DNA of 64,000 nucleotides from Parvibaculum lavamentivorans DS-1 (GCF_000017565.1 NC_009719.1:3850746-3914745), one strand, 5' to 3'; shown: positions 46,943-55,377, counted from the stretch's first letter. Translations and numbers: made by a program. The notes: generated from the sequence alone by a model not told the origin.

Positions 46943-48403
46943 TCAGCCCGCCGGATATTTCGCGCTGAGCCTCTCGGCCATTGCCGCGCGGCCGGTCGCG
47001 CGCAGCCGTTCGAGATAGGCGGGCAGCGCGCCGCGCACATGATAGGGCCCGCCCTCGGCCACCACATTCGCCAGCGGGTCGCGCCCCCGCGCCGCATCTT
47101 TCATCATGTCCTCGTGCCAGGCGGAGAGCAGGTGAAATCCGCGCGCCGCGATTTCGGGCTGCGCCTCCGCCAGGTTCCTCTCCTCATGCGGGTCGTCTTC
47201 GAGGTTGAACAGCATCGCCTCGTCATAGAGATGATAGCCGTCATGCATCGTCGAAATCAGGATCCACTTGTCGAAGCGTACGCCGCGCTGGCAGGTCCAC
47301 GCGCCTTGCGAAACGATGAGGTGATCCCGGCCCTTGTCCTCGCCCGCCCTCAGGCTGCCCGCGAATGAAACGCCGTCCCAGCTCTCCGGCACCTTGCGGC
47401 CGAGAAGCTCGAGCAGCGTCGCCGTCACGTCGATCTGGTAGTGGAAGGCGGAAAGGGTCTTGCCGCCCTCAAGTCCCGGCCAGACGAGAACAAGCGGCAC
47501 GCGGGTGGTGTGCTGGTCGACGGTCTGGTGGTCGCCATAGACATTGAGTTCCCCCAGCGTCTCGCCATGATCCGACGAAATCATGATCGCGACTTCCTCT
47601 TCGATGCCGAGTTCGCCCAGCAGCGCAACGATGCGCCCGACATATTCGTCGGCAACGAGAACGCCTGTGTCGTAGCCGTCGAACATCGCGCGCACCGCCG
47701 CCATGTCGGGAATCTGTTGCGGCTGGCGCGGAAAGGCCTGCGCCGCTTTCGGGTTCGGCGCAAAGCCCGAACATTCCTGCGCGCTGTGCGGTCCGCAGCC
47801 CTGCCAGTCCCGCGCCCGCTTCTCCTCGGTCAGCCAGCCGGGCAGCGGCGTCTCCGCGAAAGGCTCGCCATAGTCCGGCGCGGCGCGATAGGGCGTATGC
47901 GGGTCCCACATATGCACATGCAGAAACCAGTCGCCGTTCCGTCCATTCGCTTCCAGCCACCGCGATGCGATGGCGAACACTTCATCCGCCGTCTCCAGCC
48001 CGAACTTGCCGACATTGTAGGTTTCGTCGAAGCCCGCATGCCAGTGAAAGGCCGAATGGCGATGCGCGAAGGAACTGACGCTGACGGTTTTGAGCCCGGC
48101 GCGTTTCAGTTGCGCGGGAAAACTGTGCAGATGAAACTGCGACCAGAAGGCCCTGTCCGCGCCGCCGATCACGGGATCGGCATCGGCCCCGCCATGATTG
48201 ACGACGCCATTGTGAATGCCGAAGCGGCCTGTCAGCAGCGCCGTCCGGCTCGGCAGGCAGGGCGTGTCGGAGGCGTGGACATTTTCGAAGCGCAGGCCCC
48301 GCGCCGCCAGCCGGTCGATATGCGGGCTCGTGTTGCGGTGATAGCCGTAACAGCCGAGATGGTCGGCGCGCAGCGTGTCGATGTCGATATAGATGAACTT
48401 CAT
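46943..48403 (-). CDS. Sulfatase-family hydrolase (formylglycine type)
   Basis: 486-residue alkaline-phosphatase-superfamily hydrolase. The formylglycine site is C49-L-P-S-R53 followed by TALLTGR. Metal ligands are visible in YIDIDTLRADHLG and ISSDHGETLGE, and DPHTPYRA is further support. No signal peptide is seen, so it may act in the cytoplasm, unusual for sulfatases. No formylglycine-generating enzyme gene is nearby. The start overlaps the stop of the SH3 gene (TGAGATG), indicating coupled translation. Substrate could be a sulfate ester or a phosphoester; the Cys type favours sulfate. Confidence 0.85.
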   Translation of the reverse strand: MKFIYIDIDTLRADHLGCYGYHRNTSPHIDRLAARGLRFENVHASDTPCLPSRTALLTGRFGIHNGVVNHGGADADPVIGGADRAFWSQFHLHSFPAQLKRAGLKTVSVSSFAHRHSAFHWHAGFDETYNVGKFGLETADEVFAIASRWLEANGRNGDWFLHVHMWDPHTPYRAAPDYGEPFAETPLPGWLTEEKRARDWQGCGPHSAQECSGFAPNPKAAQAFPRQPQQIPDMAAVRAMFDGYDTGVLVADEYVGRIVALLGELGIEEEVAIMISSDHGETLGELNVYGDHQTVDQHTTRVPLVLVWPGLEGGKTLSAFHYQIDVTATLLELLGRKVPESWDGVSFAGSLRAGEDKGRDHLIVSQGAWTCQRGVRFDKWILISTMHDGYHLYDEAMLFNLEDDPHEERNLAEAQPEIAARGFHLLSAWHEDMMKDAARGRDPLANVVAEGGPYHVRGALPAYLERLRATGRAAMAERLSAKYPAG

Positions 48404-48404
48404 C

Positions 48405-49004
48405 TCACTCGAACCGCTCGCCGGGATAGACGCCCCAGAGCGCGCTCTGCGCCACCCAGCCTTCCGCGCCGCCGGCCTCAAGGTGGCACCAGTTCCCCGT
48501 GCAGCTCGTCACCCGCGCCACAAGTCCCCGCTCCGCATAGGCCATCACCGCGGATTGCCGGTCCGGCTCCTTGTAAAGCGCCACCGGCCCGCCATCCGCC
48601 GCCTGCGCATCGACGATCGCGCTGCGCTCGCCCGCCAGCATCGTGTGCCAGATCCAGCCGCCATCGCCTTCATGGTCGCGGATGCGCCGCCAGTTGTTCG
48701 ATTCCGCGATCACCTCCAGTGGCATGCCGGATTTCCGGTAAACCCAGTCGATGGGAAAATCCGTCCCCGGCCCCCGGCGCACATTGGCGCGGCCGGATTT
48801 GAGGCTCACATAGCGCGGCACCGGCAGCCCCGTCGCCGTCCCCGGCGTCCGCACAAGCGGCTCCCGCTCCTCCAGCGCCGCCGTCGCAATTCTGTCGCTC
48901 GCCTGTGCCATGCCTGTCAGGCAGCCAAGCGCGACGAGCAGCGCCCCGCCTGCGGCGAGCCCGCGCCCGGTTTTTTTACCTATGGTCCTTTTCCGCTCCG
49001 GCAT
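48405..49004 (-). CDS. Secreted SH3-domain protein (SH3_4/DUF1058 type)
   Basis: 199-residue exported protein. A signal peptide (KKTGRGLAAGGALLVALGCL, cleavage near MAQA) precedes two SH3_4-like repeats: SLKSGRANVRRGPGTDFPIDWVY (in parts) with WRRIRDHEGDGGWIW, then ALYKEPDRQSAVMAYAERGLVARV (in parts) with WCHLEAGGAEGWV. Such domains bind cell-wall material in the periplasm. It is the usual neighbour of the D-2-hydroxyacid dehydrogenase, from which it is divergent. Confidence 0.85.
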   Translation of the reverse strand: MPERKRTIGKKTGRGLAAGGALLVALGCLTGMAQASDRIATAALEEREPLVRTPGTATGLPVPRYVSLKSGRANVRRGPGTDFPIDWVYRKSGMPLEVIAESNNWRRIRDHEGDGGWIWHTMLAGERSAIVDAQAADGGPVALYKEPDRQSAVMAYAERGLVARVTSCTGNWCHLEAGGAEGWVAQSALWGVYPGERFE

Positions 49005-49136
49005 CTATCCCGTCGTTTCCGTCTGCTGATGCCCCCATCCGCGCGACTCACCGGATTTTGCCAGAAAATGGGGCAAACAAACGGATAAAACCTGCTAATA
49101 AGAGCCATCGCAGCCGGAGCTTAGCCGGAGTACCTC

Positions 49137-50129
49137 ATGACCGCCAAAAAACCGCTCGTCATCGTCACCCGCAAATTGCCTGCGCCCATCGAGGCGCGGA
49201 TGGGCGAGCTGTTCGATGTCCGGCTGAACGGCGATGATCACCCCTTTTCCGCGGCCGAGCTTGCGGCTGCGATCCGCGAGGCCGATGTCCTGGTCCCCAC
49301 CGTGACGGACCGGATAGATGCCCGCCTCCTCTCCCAGGCCGGCGAAAATCTCCGCCTCATCGCCCAGTTCGGCACCGGCGTCGACAATATCGACGTCGAG
49401 ACGGCCCGCCGCCGCGGCATCACCGTCACCAACACGCCGGGCGTGCTGACGGAAGACACCGCCGACATGACCATGGGCCTGCTGCTGGCCGTGCCGCGCC
49501 GCCTCGCCGAAGGCTCCCGCTATCTCCGCGAGCATGAAGGCCAATGGCCCGGCTGGTCGCCCACCTGGATGCTCGGCCGCCGGCTCACCGGCAAGCGCCT
49601 CGGCATCATCGGCATGGGCCGCATCGGCCAGGCGGTGGCGCGCCGCGCCAAACCCTTCGGCCTCGAAATCCACTACCACAACAGAAAGCCCGCCAACGCC
49701 GTCATCGAGCAGGAGCTCGAAGCGCGTTTCTGGGAAAATCTCGACGACATGCTGCCCAAGGTCGATATCGTCTCGGTCAATTGCCCGCTGACGCCGCAGA
49801 CCTTCCACCTGCTCGACACGCGCCGCCTGAAACTGCTGAAACCGGAAGCCTATATCGTCAACACCGCGCGCGGCGAAATCATCGACGAGAACGCGCTCAT
49901 CCGCGCGCTGGAAGCCGGCGAGCTCGCCGGCGCCGGCCTCGACGTCTTCGAGCATGAGCCGACGGTGAACCCGCGCCTGCTGAAACTCCCCAACGTCGTC
50001 TCGCTCCCCCACATGGGCTCCGCCACCATCGAAGGCCGCGTCGAAATGGGCGGCAAGGTCATCGTCAACATCAAGACCTTCATGGACGGCCACCGCCCCC
50101 CCGACCGCGTCATCCCCGCGATCATGTAA
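49137..50129 (+). CDS. D-isomer-specific 2-hydroxyacid dehydrogenase (glyoxylate reductase-like)
   Basis: 330-residue NAD(P)-dependent dehydrogenase. The cofactor loop is GMGRIGQAVARRAKPFG; catalytic Arg lies in NTARGEIIDE, Glu in AGLDVFEHEP and His in LPHMGSATIEGR. Typical substrates are glyoxylate, hydroxypyruvate or related 2-oxo acids (GyaR/GhrB group). The N-terminal KPLVIVTRKLP and GTGVDNIDVETARRRGI fit GyaR. It is followed by a dispersed repeat. Confidence 0.92.
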   Translation: MTAKKPLVIVTRKLPAPIEARMGELFDVRLNGDDHPFSAAELAAAIREADVLVPTVTDRIDARLLSQAGENLRLIAQFGTGVDNIDVETARRRGITVTNTPGVLTEDTADMTMGLLLAVPRRLAEGSRYLREHEGQWPGWSPTWMLGRRLTGKRLGIIGMGRIGQAVARRAKPFGLEIHYHNRKPANAVIEQELEARFWENLDDMLPKVDIVSVNCPLTPQTFHLLDTRRLKLLKPEAYIVNTARGEIIDENALIRALEAGELAGAGLDVFEHEPTVNPRLLKLPNVVSLPHMGSATIEGRVEMGGKVIVNIKTFMDGHRPPDRVIPAIM

Positions 50130-50167
50130 GCGCTCGAATCTATTCCCTGTACTGACAAAAAACAGAA

Positions 50168-50198
50168 GTGTCATCCCGGCGAAAGCCGGGATCCATGG
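50168..50198. repeat. Dispersed palindromic repeat copy
   Basis: GTGTCATCCCGGCGAAAGCC followed by GGGATCCATGGG matches the elements at 976-1144, with GGATCC in place of GGACCC. It lies between the dehydrogenase and the toxin-antitoxin pair. Confidence 0.75.
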
Positions 50199-50285
50199 GC
50201 ATTTCATGTTTTACAGGTGCAGTCGGTTCTTCGAGAAGAGTGCCGCAACGGCGGTCCCTCCCAAACGGCCAAATCGTCACATGGC

Positions 50286-50609
50286 TCAAGCCACCGCGTC
50301 GAGCCCCTTCCGCTCGATCAGGTTGAGCAGCTTCAGCGACGGCCCGGCGGGCTTCTTCGCGCCCTGCTCCCATGCCTTCACGGTTGCGGCGCTGACATTC
50401 AGATAAGCGGCGAACACCGGCTGACTGACCTTGTGCCGTTCCCTGAGAGATTTGATCTTTCGCGGAGACAGGTCGCGCACCGGCTCGAGGCAAAGCACAT
50501 CGAAGCCGCTCATCGTCGTCTTGTCGATCAGGCCCCTCCGGAAAAGTCCCTCCGCCGTTTCGTGCGCGGCCTTGAGGGCGTCCGTACTCGGGCGGCGTCT
50601 AGCACTCAT
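50286..50609 (-). CDS. HTH antitoxin of a RelE/HigB-type pair
   Basis: 107-residue antitoxin. A helical N-terminal part (ALKAAHETAEGLFRRG) is followed by an XRE helix-turn-helix (IKSLRERHKVSQPVFAAYLNVSAATVKAWEQGAKKP in parts). ATG 50609 is preferred over ATG 50618; either way the start lies within the end of the toxin gene, so the two are translationally coupled. Antitoxins of this HigA/MqsA-like type bind their toxin and repress the shared promoter. Secure as a family. Confidence 0.88.
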   Translation of the reverse strand: MSARRRPSTDALKAAHETAEGLFRRGLIDKTTMSGFDVLCLEPVRDLSPRKIKSLRERHKVSQPVFAAYLNVSAATVKAWEQGAKKPAGPSLKLLNLIERKGLDAVA

Positions 50610-50976
50610 CGCAAACAACCTCCGTCAATTCTTTCTCGGCGCCGAGACGCGCCATGTCCTTTTCCGAAAACCCGTCGAAGATTTTCGCCAGTGCCAGATA
50701 GGCTTCCAGCTCTCGTGGCGAAAGGTTGCTCTGGGCGTTCTTCGGAAAGCCGTAAAGAAACACCATCCTCTCGCCGGCGCGAAACATGACGATGGTCCGG
50801 TATCCGCCGCTCTTGCCACCGCCGGTCCGCGCGATGCGCTTCTTGACCAGCAGGCCACCCAGCCGGGCATCGACCAGTCCGTCTCCGATCTCGCGAGCGG
50901 CCCGGCACAAATCCTCTTTCGCCAGCCGCTCCTTGCGGGCCCAGCGTGCAAAGGTCTTGGCCAGATAGATTTTCAT
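50599..50976 (-). CDS. RelE/HigB-family toxin
   Basis: 125-residue toxin, first gene of the pair. KIYLAKTFARWARKERL, LGGLLVKKRIARTGGGKSGGYR (in parts) and MVFLYGFPKNAQSNLS match the RelE/HigB-like family whose members cut ribosome-bound mRNA. The toxin-first gene order and overlap with the antitoxin are typical of higBA-like modules. It is followed by no other accessory gene, so this is an isolated chromosomal module. Confidence 0.88.
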   Translation of the reverse strand: MKIYLAKTFARWARKERLAKEDLCRAAREIGDGLVDARLGGLLVKKRIARTGGGKSGGYRTIVMFRAGERMVFLYGFPKNAQSNLSPRELEAYLALAKIFDGFSEKDMARLGAEKELTEVVCDEC

Positions 50977-50991
50977 GCGAAGCGGACTGTA

Positions 50992-51002
50992 CTACTAAGT
51001 AG
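50992..51002. promoter_or_regulatory. Operator-like palindrome upstream of the toxin gene
   Basis: CTACT-A-AGTAG lies 16 bases upstream of the toxin ATG. On the minus strand a TATGCT box (51003-51008) overlaps its edge, so the antitoxin could block the promoter here. Confidence 0.5.
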
Positions 51003-51023
51003 CATACATGTCCAGTGTCGCTC

Positions 51024-51827
51024 TCAGGCGTGCCCGCTCAAATCCGTGATCGTCGGGCTCTCCCCCGTCAGCGCGTTCTTCGGGTCCCATTTGAGCTTCA
51101 CGGTGCGGAACCGTGTGTCGAGCGCGTCATAGATCAGCAGCTTCCCCGCAAGGCTCTCCCCCGCGCCGGTAATCTCCTTGATGACTTCGAGCGCCTGCAG
51201 CGACCCGACAACGCCCGTCAGCGCGCCAAGCACCCCCGCCTCCTCGCAGGTGGGGACAGAGCCGGGCGGCGGCGTCGCGCCCACGAAGTCGCGGTAATTC
51301 GGCTTCGGCTTGCCCTCGCCGTCGCGTTCGAAGGCGCGGAACGTCGCCACCTGTCCCTCGAACTGACCGACAGCGGCAGAGACCAGCGGCACCTTCGCGA
51401 AGTAGCAGGCATCGTTCACCAGAAACCGCGTCGCAAAATTATCGCAGCCATCCGCAACAATGTCGTATTGCGAAACGATCTCCAGCGCATTGGCGCCCGT
51501 CAGCCGCTCCTTGTGCTGAACGATCTTCACATCCGGGTTGATGCGTCGCGCCGCATCGCCCGCGCTCTCCGTCTTCGCCCGGCCGAGATCGCCCGTCCCA
51601 TGCGCGATCTGCCGCTGCAAATTGGAAAGCGACACGGTGTCATTGTCGATGATGCCGATAGTGCCGGCGCCCGCTGCCGCGAGATACATGAGGCAAGGGC
51701 TCCCAAGCCCGCCCGCGCCGATGATGAGCACCCGCGCCTTCAGGAGTTTCTGCTGGCCGGGCCCGCCGATCTCCTTCAGCACGATGTGCCGCGCATAGCG
51801 TTCCAGTTGGTCGTCGCTGAGTTTCAT
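51024..51827 (-). CDS. MoeB/ThiF-type adenylyltransferase without zinc cysteines
   Basis: 267-residue E1-like enzyme that would adenylate the C-terminus of MoaD/ThiS-type sulfur carriers. The ATP loop GAGGLGSPCLMYLAAAG (about 38-54), DNDTVSLSNLQRQ and the catalytic-type Cys194 in VPTCEEAGVLG are present. Both zinc CxxC pairs of E. coli MoeB are lost: NYRD (177-180) replaces CYRC and NALT (251-254) replaces the C-terminal CxxC. No moaD or thiS gene is close. It lies 46 bases downstream of the thioesterase gene, separated by a degenerate REP-like arm, and could be a separate unit. Confidence 0.88.
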   Translation of the reverse strand: MKLSDDQLERYARHIVLKEIGGPGQQKLLKARVLIIGAGGLGSPCLMYLAAAGAGTIGIIDNDTVSLSNLQRQIAHGTGDLGRAKTESAGDAARRINPDVKIVQHKERLTGANALEIVSQYDIVADGCDNFATRFLVNDACYFAKVPLVSAAVGQFEGQVATFRAFERDGEGKPKPNYRDFVGATPPPGSVPTCEEAGVLGALTGVVGSLQALEVIKEITGAGESLAGKLLIYDALDTRFRTVKLKWDPKNALTGESPTITDLSGHA

Positions 51828-51849
51828 GGGCCCAGTCTTACCACGTCCC

Positions 51850-51866
51850 CCTTCCCTCGGGGGAGG
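51850..51866. repeat. Degenerate single-arm REP-like hairpin
   Basis: CCTTCCC-TCG-GGGGAGG (one wobble pair) matches the first hairpin of the 5382 and 35809 elements; the second hairpin is missing. It sits between the thioesterase stop and moeB start. Confidence 0.5.
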
Positions 51867-51873
51867 GCGATCT

Positions 51874-52671
51874 TCAAAGCGGCAGCAGCACCACGCTCTG
51901 GCATGACCGCCCGATCCGTCCATGAACGTCGAAAATCTCGGACTCCGTCATGCCGCGTCCGTCGCCATGCCACGAGCCGCGCTGCGCCACGCCGATCCAT
52001 TCGTCGATTGGCACCCGCGACAGATGAAAGGAAAGATCGGCATTCGGCCAGCCGCTTGCGCTCGGCCGCGCGCCCGCATCCGTCACCGTGAAAAGCGTCG
52101 ACACATCCGCCACCGCCATCGCATTCGAAAAAGGCGTCGGTACATCGTGGAACGGATGCTTCAGCCGAAACCACTTCGCCCGCGTTCCGTCTTCATGTGT
52201 CGTGTCGCGAATATCGACCAGATCGAGAAAGCCGTGATCCTTGCCCGAATTGTTGAAGCCCGGCGGCCGCTCCCATCGGGAAAAACCCTCCGGCTCGAAC
52301 AGCACTTCGGTTGGCGCTCCCGGCAGCCCGTCTATGGTCACAGGCTTCTGGAAGCAGGCACTCGCCTTTGCCTGCAATTTTCCATCCGCCCATAGCTCGT
52401 TCTCGAACACGGCAATCCGTCCGCCCTCGCGCACCGCGCTCACCTTGCTCGAAATCCCCTCGCGCGGCAGCGGCCTCAGCAGATAGAGATTGGCCGAGAC
52501 GAGCCCGCCAAGCCCGCGCGGCCCCGCCATCGCTTCCATCTCGCCCACGGCGAGCGCCGCCACCGCGCCGCCATGCATGCCGCCAAAGGGGCCTTGCGCT
52601 TCCGGCCGCGCGGCCCACACCTCGCCATCGCGCCGGAATACGGGGTTCAGCTCTCTCGTCGGTGCATTCAT
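51874..52671 (-). CDS. TesB/4HBT_3-type acyl-CoA thioesterase
   Basis: 265-residue double hot-dog protein. The N-terminal hot dog has FGGMHGGAVAALAVGEMEAM and the LYLLRPLPREG strand; the second half carries WPNADLSFHLSR and IDEWIGVAQRGSWHGDGRGM (in parts), where Asp and following residues form the TesB-type active site. It would release acids from CoA esters. It is the last enzyme of the SDR/isomerase operon, 14 bases after SDR-1, which suggests CoA-linked catabolism or detoxification. Confidence 0.85.
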   Translation of the reverse strand: MNAPTRELNPVFRRDGEVWAARPEAQGPFGGMHGGAVAALAVGEMEAMAGPRGLGGLVSANLYLLRPLPREGISSKVSAVREGGRIAVFENELWADGKLQAKASACFQKPVTIDGLPGAPTEVLFEPEGFSRWERPPGFNNSGKDHGFLDLVDIRDTTHEDGTRAKWFRLKHPFHDVPTPFSNAMAVADVSTLFTVTDAGARPSASGWPNADLSFHLSRVPIDEWIGVAQRGSWHGDGRGMTESEIFDVHGRIGRSCQSVVLLPL

Positions 52672-52685
52672 CGCTCAGGTCTCAC

Positions 52686-53387
52686 TCACCAGATTTCACG
52701 ATAGGGCCGGATCTCGACATTGAACGACCAGGCCGACTTGTCCTGATGCGCAACATGCCATGTCTCGTCGGCAATTGCCGAGGGCTTGATGAAGAAATCG
52801 TCGGGCGCATCCTTGTAGCGTTCCCGCGTCCACGGCACGTCGATCACAGCATCGATGGTGACATAGGCGACATGAACGCCCTTCGGCCCGAGATCGCGCG
52901 CCATGGCTTCCGCGAGAATGCGCTGCGCCGCCTTGGTCGGTGCGAAGCCGGCGAAGAAGGCCTTGCCGCGGTGGGCCGAGGTGTTGCCCGTTGCGATAAT
53001 TGTGCCCTTGCCCGCTTCGATCATGGAGGGGGCCAGCGCGCGGGCGAAATGAAGAAGCGCCATCGTATTGACCTGAAAGTTCCCATTGAGGTCTTTCGGG
53101 TCGATTTCAAGGAAGCTGCCCCATGTGCCGCCCACCGCATTGTGAATGAAGACCTCGGGCGCACCCATGGTCTCCCTCACTTGCTTCACGGCCGCCGCGA
53201 TCTCCTCTTCCTTCGACACATCGCAGACGAAAGCCTTCGCGTCCGGCAATTCCGCTTCCAGTGCCGCAAGCCGCTCCTTGTCGCGCGCGAGCATCGCGAC
53301 GGCATAGCCGCCTGCCGCAAAGCGCCGTGCCAGCGCCGATCCGGTGCCGGGGCCAACACCGGTGATCATCGCAACGGGTTTTGCCAT
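52686..53387 (-). CDS. Short-chain dehydrogenase-like protein with Phe at the catalytic Tyr (SDR-1)
   Basis: 233-residue SDR fold. The cofactor motif TGVGPGTG (residues 9-16), the Asp of CDVSKEEE and HNAVGG in the NNAG position are present. The active site YxxxK reads F148-A-P-T-K152, so the proton-donating Tyr is Phe; no Ser is at the usual position 13 residues upstream. It may be a non-redox or altered SDR, or use another residue. It is 27 bases downstream of the isomerase-2 gene and 14 bases before the thioesterase. Confidence 0.85.
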   Translation of the reverse strand: MAKPVAMITGVGPGTGSALARRFAAGGYAVAMLARDKERLAALEAELPDAKAFVCDVSKEEEIAAAVKQVRETMGAPEVFIHNAVGGTWGSFLEIDPKDLNGNFQVNTMALLHFARALAPSMIEAGKGTIIATGNTSAHRGKAFFAGFAPTKAAQRILAEAMARDLGPKGVHVAYVTIDAVIDVPWTRERYKDAPDDFFIKPSAIADETWHVAHQDKSAWSFNVEIRPYREIW

Positions 53388-53414
53388 GGGTCATTCCTCT
53401 CGTTTAAGGGGCGT

Positions 53415-54011
53415 TCAGGCGGCTGCGGCTTCGCGCACAAAGTCGAGCCGGTCATTGCCGAAGAAAATTTCATCGCCGACGAAGAAGGTCGGCGTGCCGA
53501 AGACGCCTCGCTCCGCCGCCGCCTTCGTTTCGGTTTCCAGCCGTTCGTGGAATTCGGGCGTCTCCGCCGTTTCCCAAATGCCCTTGCCGGCGATCCCGGC
53601 ATCGGCCAGCACGGCGTCGCGTCCTTCCGCCGTCACGATATCGCGCGGCGTCTTCCAGACCGCATTGAAAATCGCGTCATTGTAGGCCCCGGCAAGCCCG
53701 AGCTCCTGCGCCGCCATCGCGCCGCGTGTTAGCAGTTTCCCGTCGAGCTTGCCCGCCAGAAGCGCCGTCCAGAATTCCGCATTGGTCGCCATCGGAATGC
53801 CGAGCCGCTTCGCCCAGCGCGCCGCGTCCATCCCGGCATAGCGTCCCTTCGGTGGGCAGGCGGGCGAAGGTATGTTTCCAACGAGCTTCATCACGCTCAG
53901 AATATGCATCGGGCGGTAGACCACGGGCGCGCCAAGCGATTTCATCTGCTCATGCGCGAGATAGGTGTAGGGGCTCGGATAATCGAAATAAAACTCGACA
54001 GTCCTGGTCAT
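53415..54011 (-). CDS. DsbA-fold isomerase, 2-hydroxychromene-2-carboxylate isomerase type (copy 2)
   Basis: 198-residue thioredoxin-superfamily protein of the kappa GST/HCCA isomerase group. The glutathione-binding start EFYFDYPSPYTYLAHEQM and the late cis-Pro segment GVFGTPTFFVGDEIFFGNDRL (in parts) are diagnostic. No CxxC is present, as usual for HCCA isomerases. In naphthalene breakdown this family isomerises 2-hydroxychromene-2-carboxylate with glutathione. It follows copy 1 by 14 bases; the two share the fold but only modest identity, so they are old duplicates or independent recruits. Confidence 0.88.
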   Translation of the reverse strand: MTRTVEFYFDYPSPYTYLAHEQMKSLGAPVVYRPMHILSVMKLVGNIPSPACPPKGRYAGMDAARWAKRLGIPMATNAEFWTALLAGKLDGKLLTRGAMAAQELGLAGAYNDAIFNAVWKTPRDIVTAEGRDAVLADAGIAGKGIWETAETPEFHERLETETKAAAERGVFGTPTFFVGDEIFFGNDRLDFVREAAAA

Positions 54012-54025
54012 GACGCATCCTCCGG

Positions 54026-54628
54026 TCAGGTGACAATCGCCTCTTCCACATCCCGCAAGCGGTCCTTGCCGAAATAGATTTCGCCATCGACAAAGAAGGT
54101 CGGAATGCCGAAGGCGCCGCGATTGACCGCATCTTCCGTGTTGGCGACGAGCTTTGCCTTCACATCCGGCTCCTGGATGCGCGCGAGAATATGCGCGCCG
54201 TCGATGCCGCCCGCGTCGAGCGTCGCCTTGATGATTTCCGGATCGTCCATCTTCAGCGACTGTTCCCACATCGCCGAGGCCACAACCTCGAAATATTTCG
54301 GCAGCGCGCCGTCCATCTCGGCCGCAATCGCACCGCGCATGATCTGCAATGTGTTGACCGGGAAATGCGCGTTGAACTTGAATTTCGTCAGCCCGTGCTT
54401 CTTGATGAAACGCTCTATCTCCAGCATTCCGTATTCGGGCTTGTTCTTGATGCCGGCTTCCGAAATCGCCGGCGACACGTTCCCCGTCGCCTTGAAGATG
54501 CCGCCCAGCAGCACCGGCACATACTGAAACCGCGCCCCCGTCCGCTGCTCGATGGCCGGCAACGCCTTGGCGGCCAGATAGGCATTCGGACTGCCGAAGT
54601 CGAAAAGGAATTCCACCTTCTTCGTCAT
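54026..54628 (-). CDS. DsbA-fold isomerase, 2-hydroxychromene-2-carboxylate isomerase type (copy 1)
   Basis: 200-residue paralogue of the preceding gene. It begins KVEFLFDFGSPNAYLAAKAL and carries FGIPTFFVDGEIYFGKDRL near its end. The segment LLGGIFKATGN and the helical insert up to KFKFNAHFPVNTL fit bacterial HCCA isomerases well. It lies 20 bases after SDR-2. Paired with an SDR as is copy 2, which suggests two parallel substrate branches or a heteromer. Confidence 0.88.
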   Translation of the reverse strand: MTKKVEFLFDFGSPNAYLAAKALPAIEQRTGARFQYVPVLLGGIFKATGNVSPAISEAGIKNKPEYGMLEIERFIKKHGLTKFKFNAHFPVNTLQIMRGAIAAEMDGALPKYFEVVASAMWEQSLKMDDPEIIKATLDAGGIDGAHILARIQEPDVKAKLVANTEDAVNRGAFGIPTFFVDGEIYFGKDRLRDVEEAIVT

Positions 54629-54648
54629 GTTCGTTCCCTCTTTCGTGT

Positions 54649-55377
54649 TCAGAAAGTTTCCATCCAGGGCCTGAGGTCGAGCTCATGCGTCCAGGCGTCG
54701 CGCGGCTGCATGTGGAGCTGCCAATACATCTCGGCAATGTGGTCGGGATTCAAGATCCCGTCCTCTTCCTTCAGCTTGTAGCGTTCGGGAAATGTGTCGC
54801 GAATGAAGGCCGTGTCGATCGCGCCATCGATGATCGGATGCGCGACATGGATGCCCTTCGGCCCCAGCTCCCGCGCCATGCTCTGGGCGAGCGCGCGCAA
54901 CGCGAATTTCGCGCCCGCAAAGGCGCTGAACCCGGAGCCGCCGCGAAGGCTTGCCGTCGCGCCGGTAAAGATGATCGTCCCCTTGCCCCTCGGTACCATG
55001 ACGCGCGCCGCCTCGCGTCCGGTGAGGAAGCCGGAATAGGCCGCCATCTCCCAGACCTTGCGGTAAACCCGCTCCGTCATTTCGAGGATCGGGAAATTCA
55101 CATTGGCGCCGATATTGAAGACCATCACCTCGACGGGCCCCACCTCGCGCTCCACCGTCGCGAAGAGGTCGGCGACCTCCTCCTCCTTCCGCGCGTCCGA
55201 TCCGAAGCCGCGCGCCTCGCCGCCCTCGGATCTGATCTGGTCGAGGAGGGGGACAAGTTTTTCTTCCGAGCGCCTGGTCACGCAGGCGACATATCCCCCC
55301 TTCGCGAATCGTCTGGCGATGGCCCCGCCGGTCGCATCGCCGGCTCCGATCACGATTGCCGCTTTCCGCTCGCCCAT
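54649..55377 (-). CDS. Short-chain dehydrogenase-like protein with Phe at the catalytic Tyr (SDR-2)
   Basis: 242-residue SDR fold and first gene of the minus-strand operon. The cofactor motif is GAGDATGGAI and the C-terminal ELGPKGIHVAH segment is nearly the same as in SDR-1 (DLGPKGVHVAY). Active-site YxxxK reads F153-A-G-A-K157, again with Phe for Tyr, and the catalytic Ser is not evident. The shared substitution argues for a purposeful change in this subfamily. GAGGAGG precedes ATG 55377. A Pho-box-like iteron lies 46-73 bp upstream and the HxlR gene is divergent. Confidence 0.85.
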   Translation of the reverse strand: MGERKAAIVIGAGDATGGAIARRFAKGGYVACVTRRSEEKLVPLLDQIRSEGGEARGFGSDARKEEEVADLFATVEREVGPVEVMVFNIGANVNFPILEMTERVYRKVWEMAAYSGFLTGREAARVMVPRGKGTIIFTGATASLRGGSGFSAFAGAKFALRALAQSMARELGPKGIHVAHPIIDGAIDTAFIRDTFPERYKLKEEDGILNPDHIAEMYWQLHMQPRDAWTHELDLRPWMETF

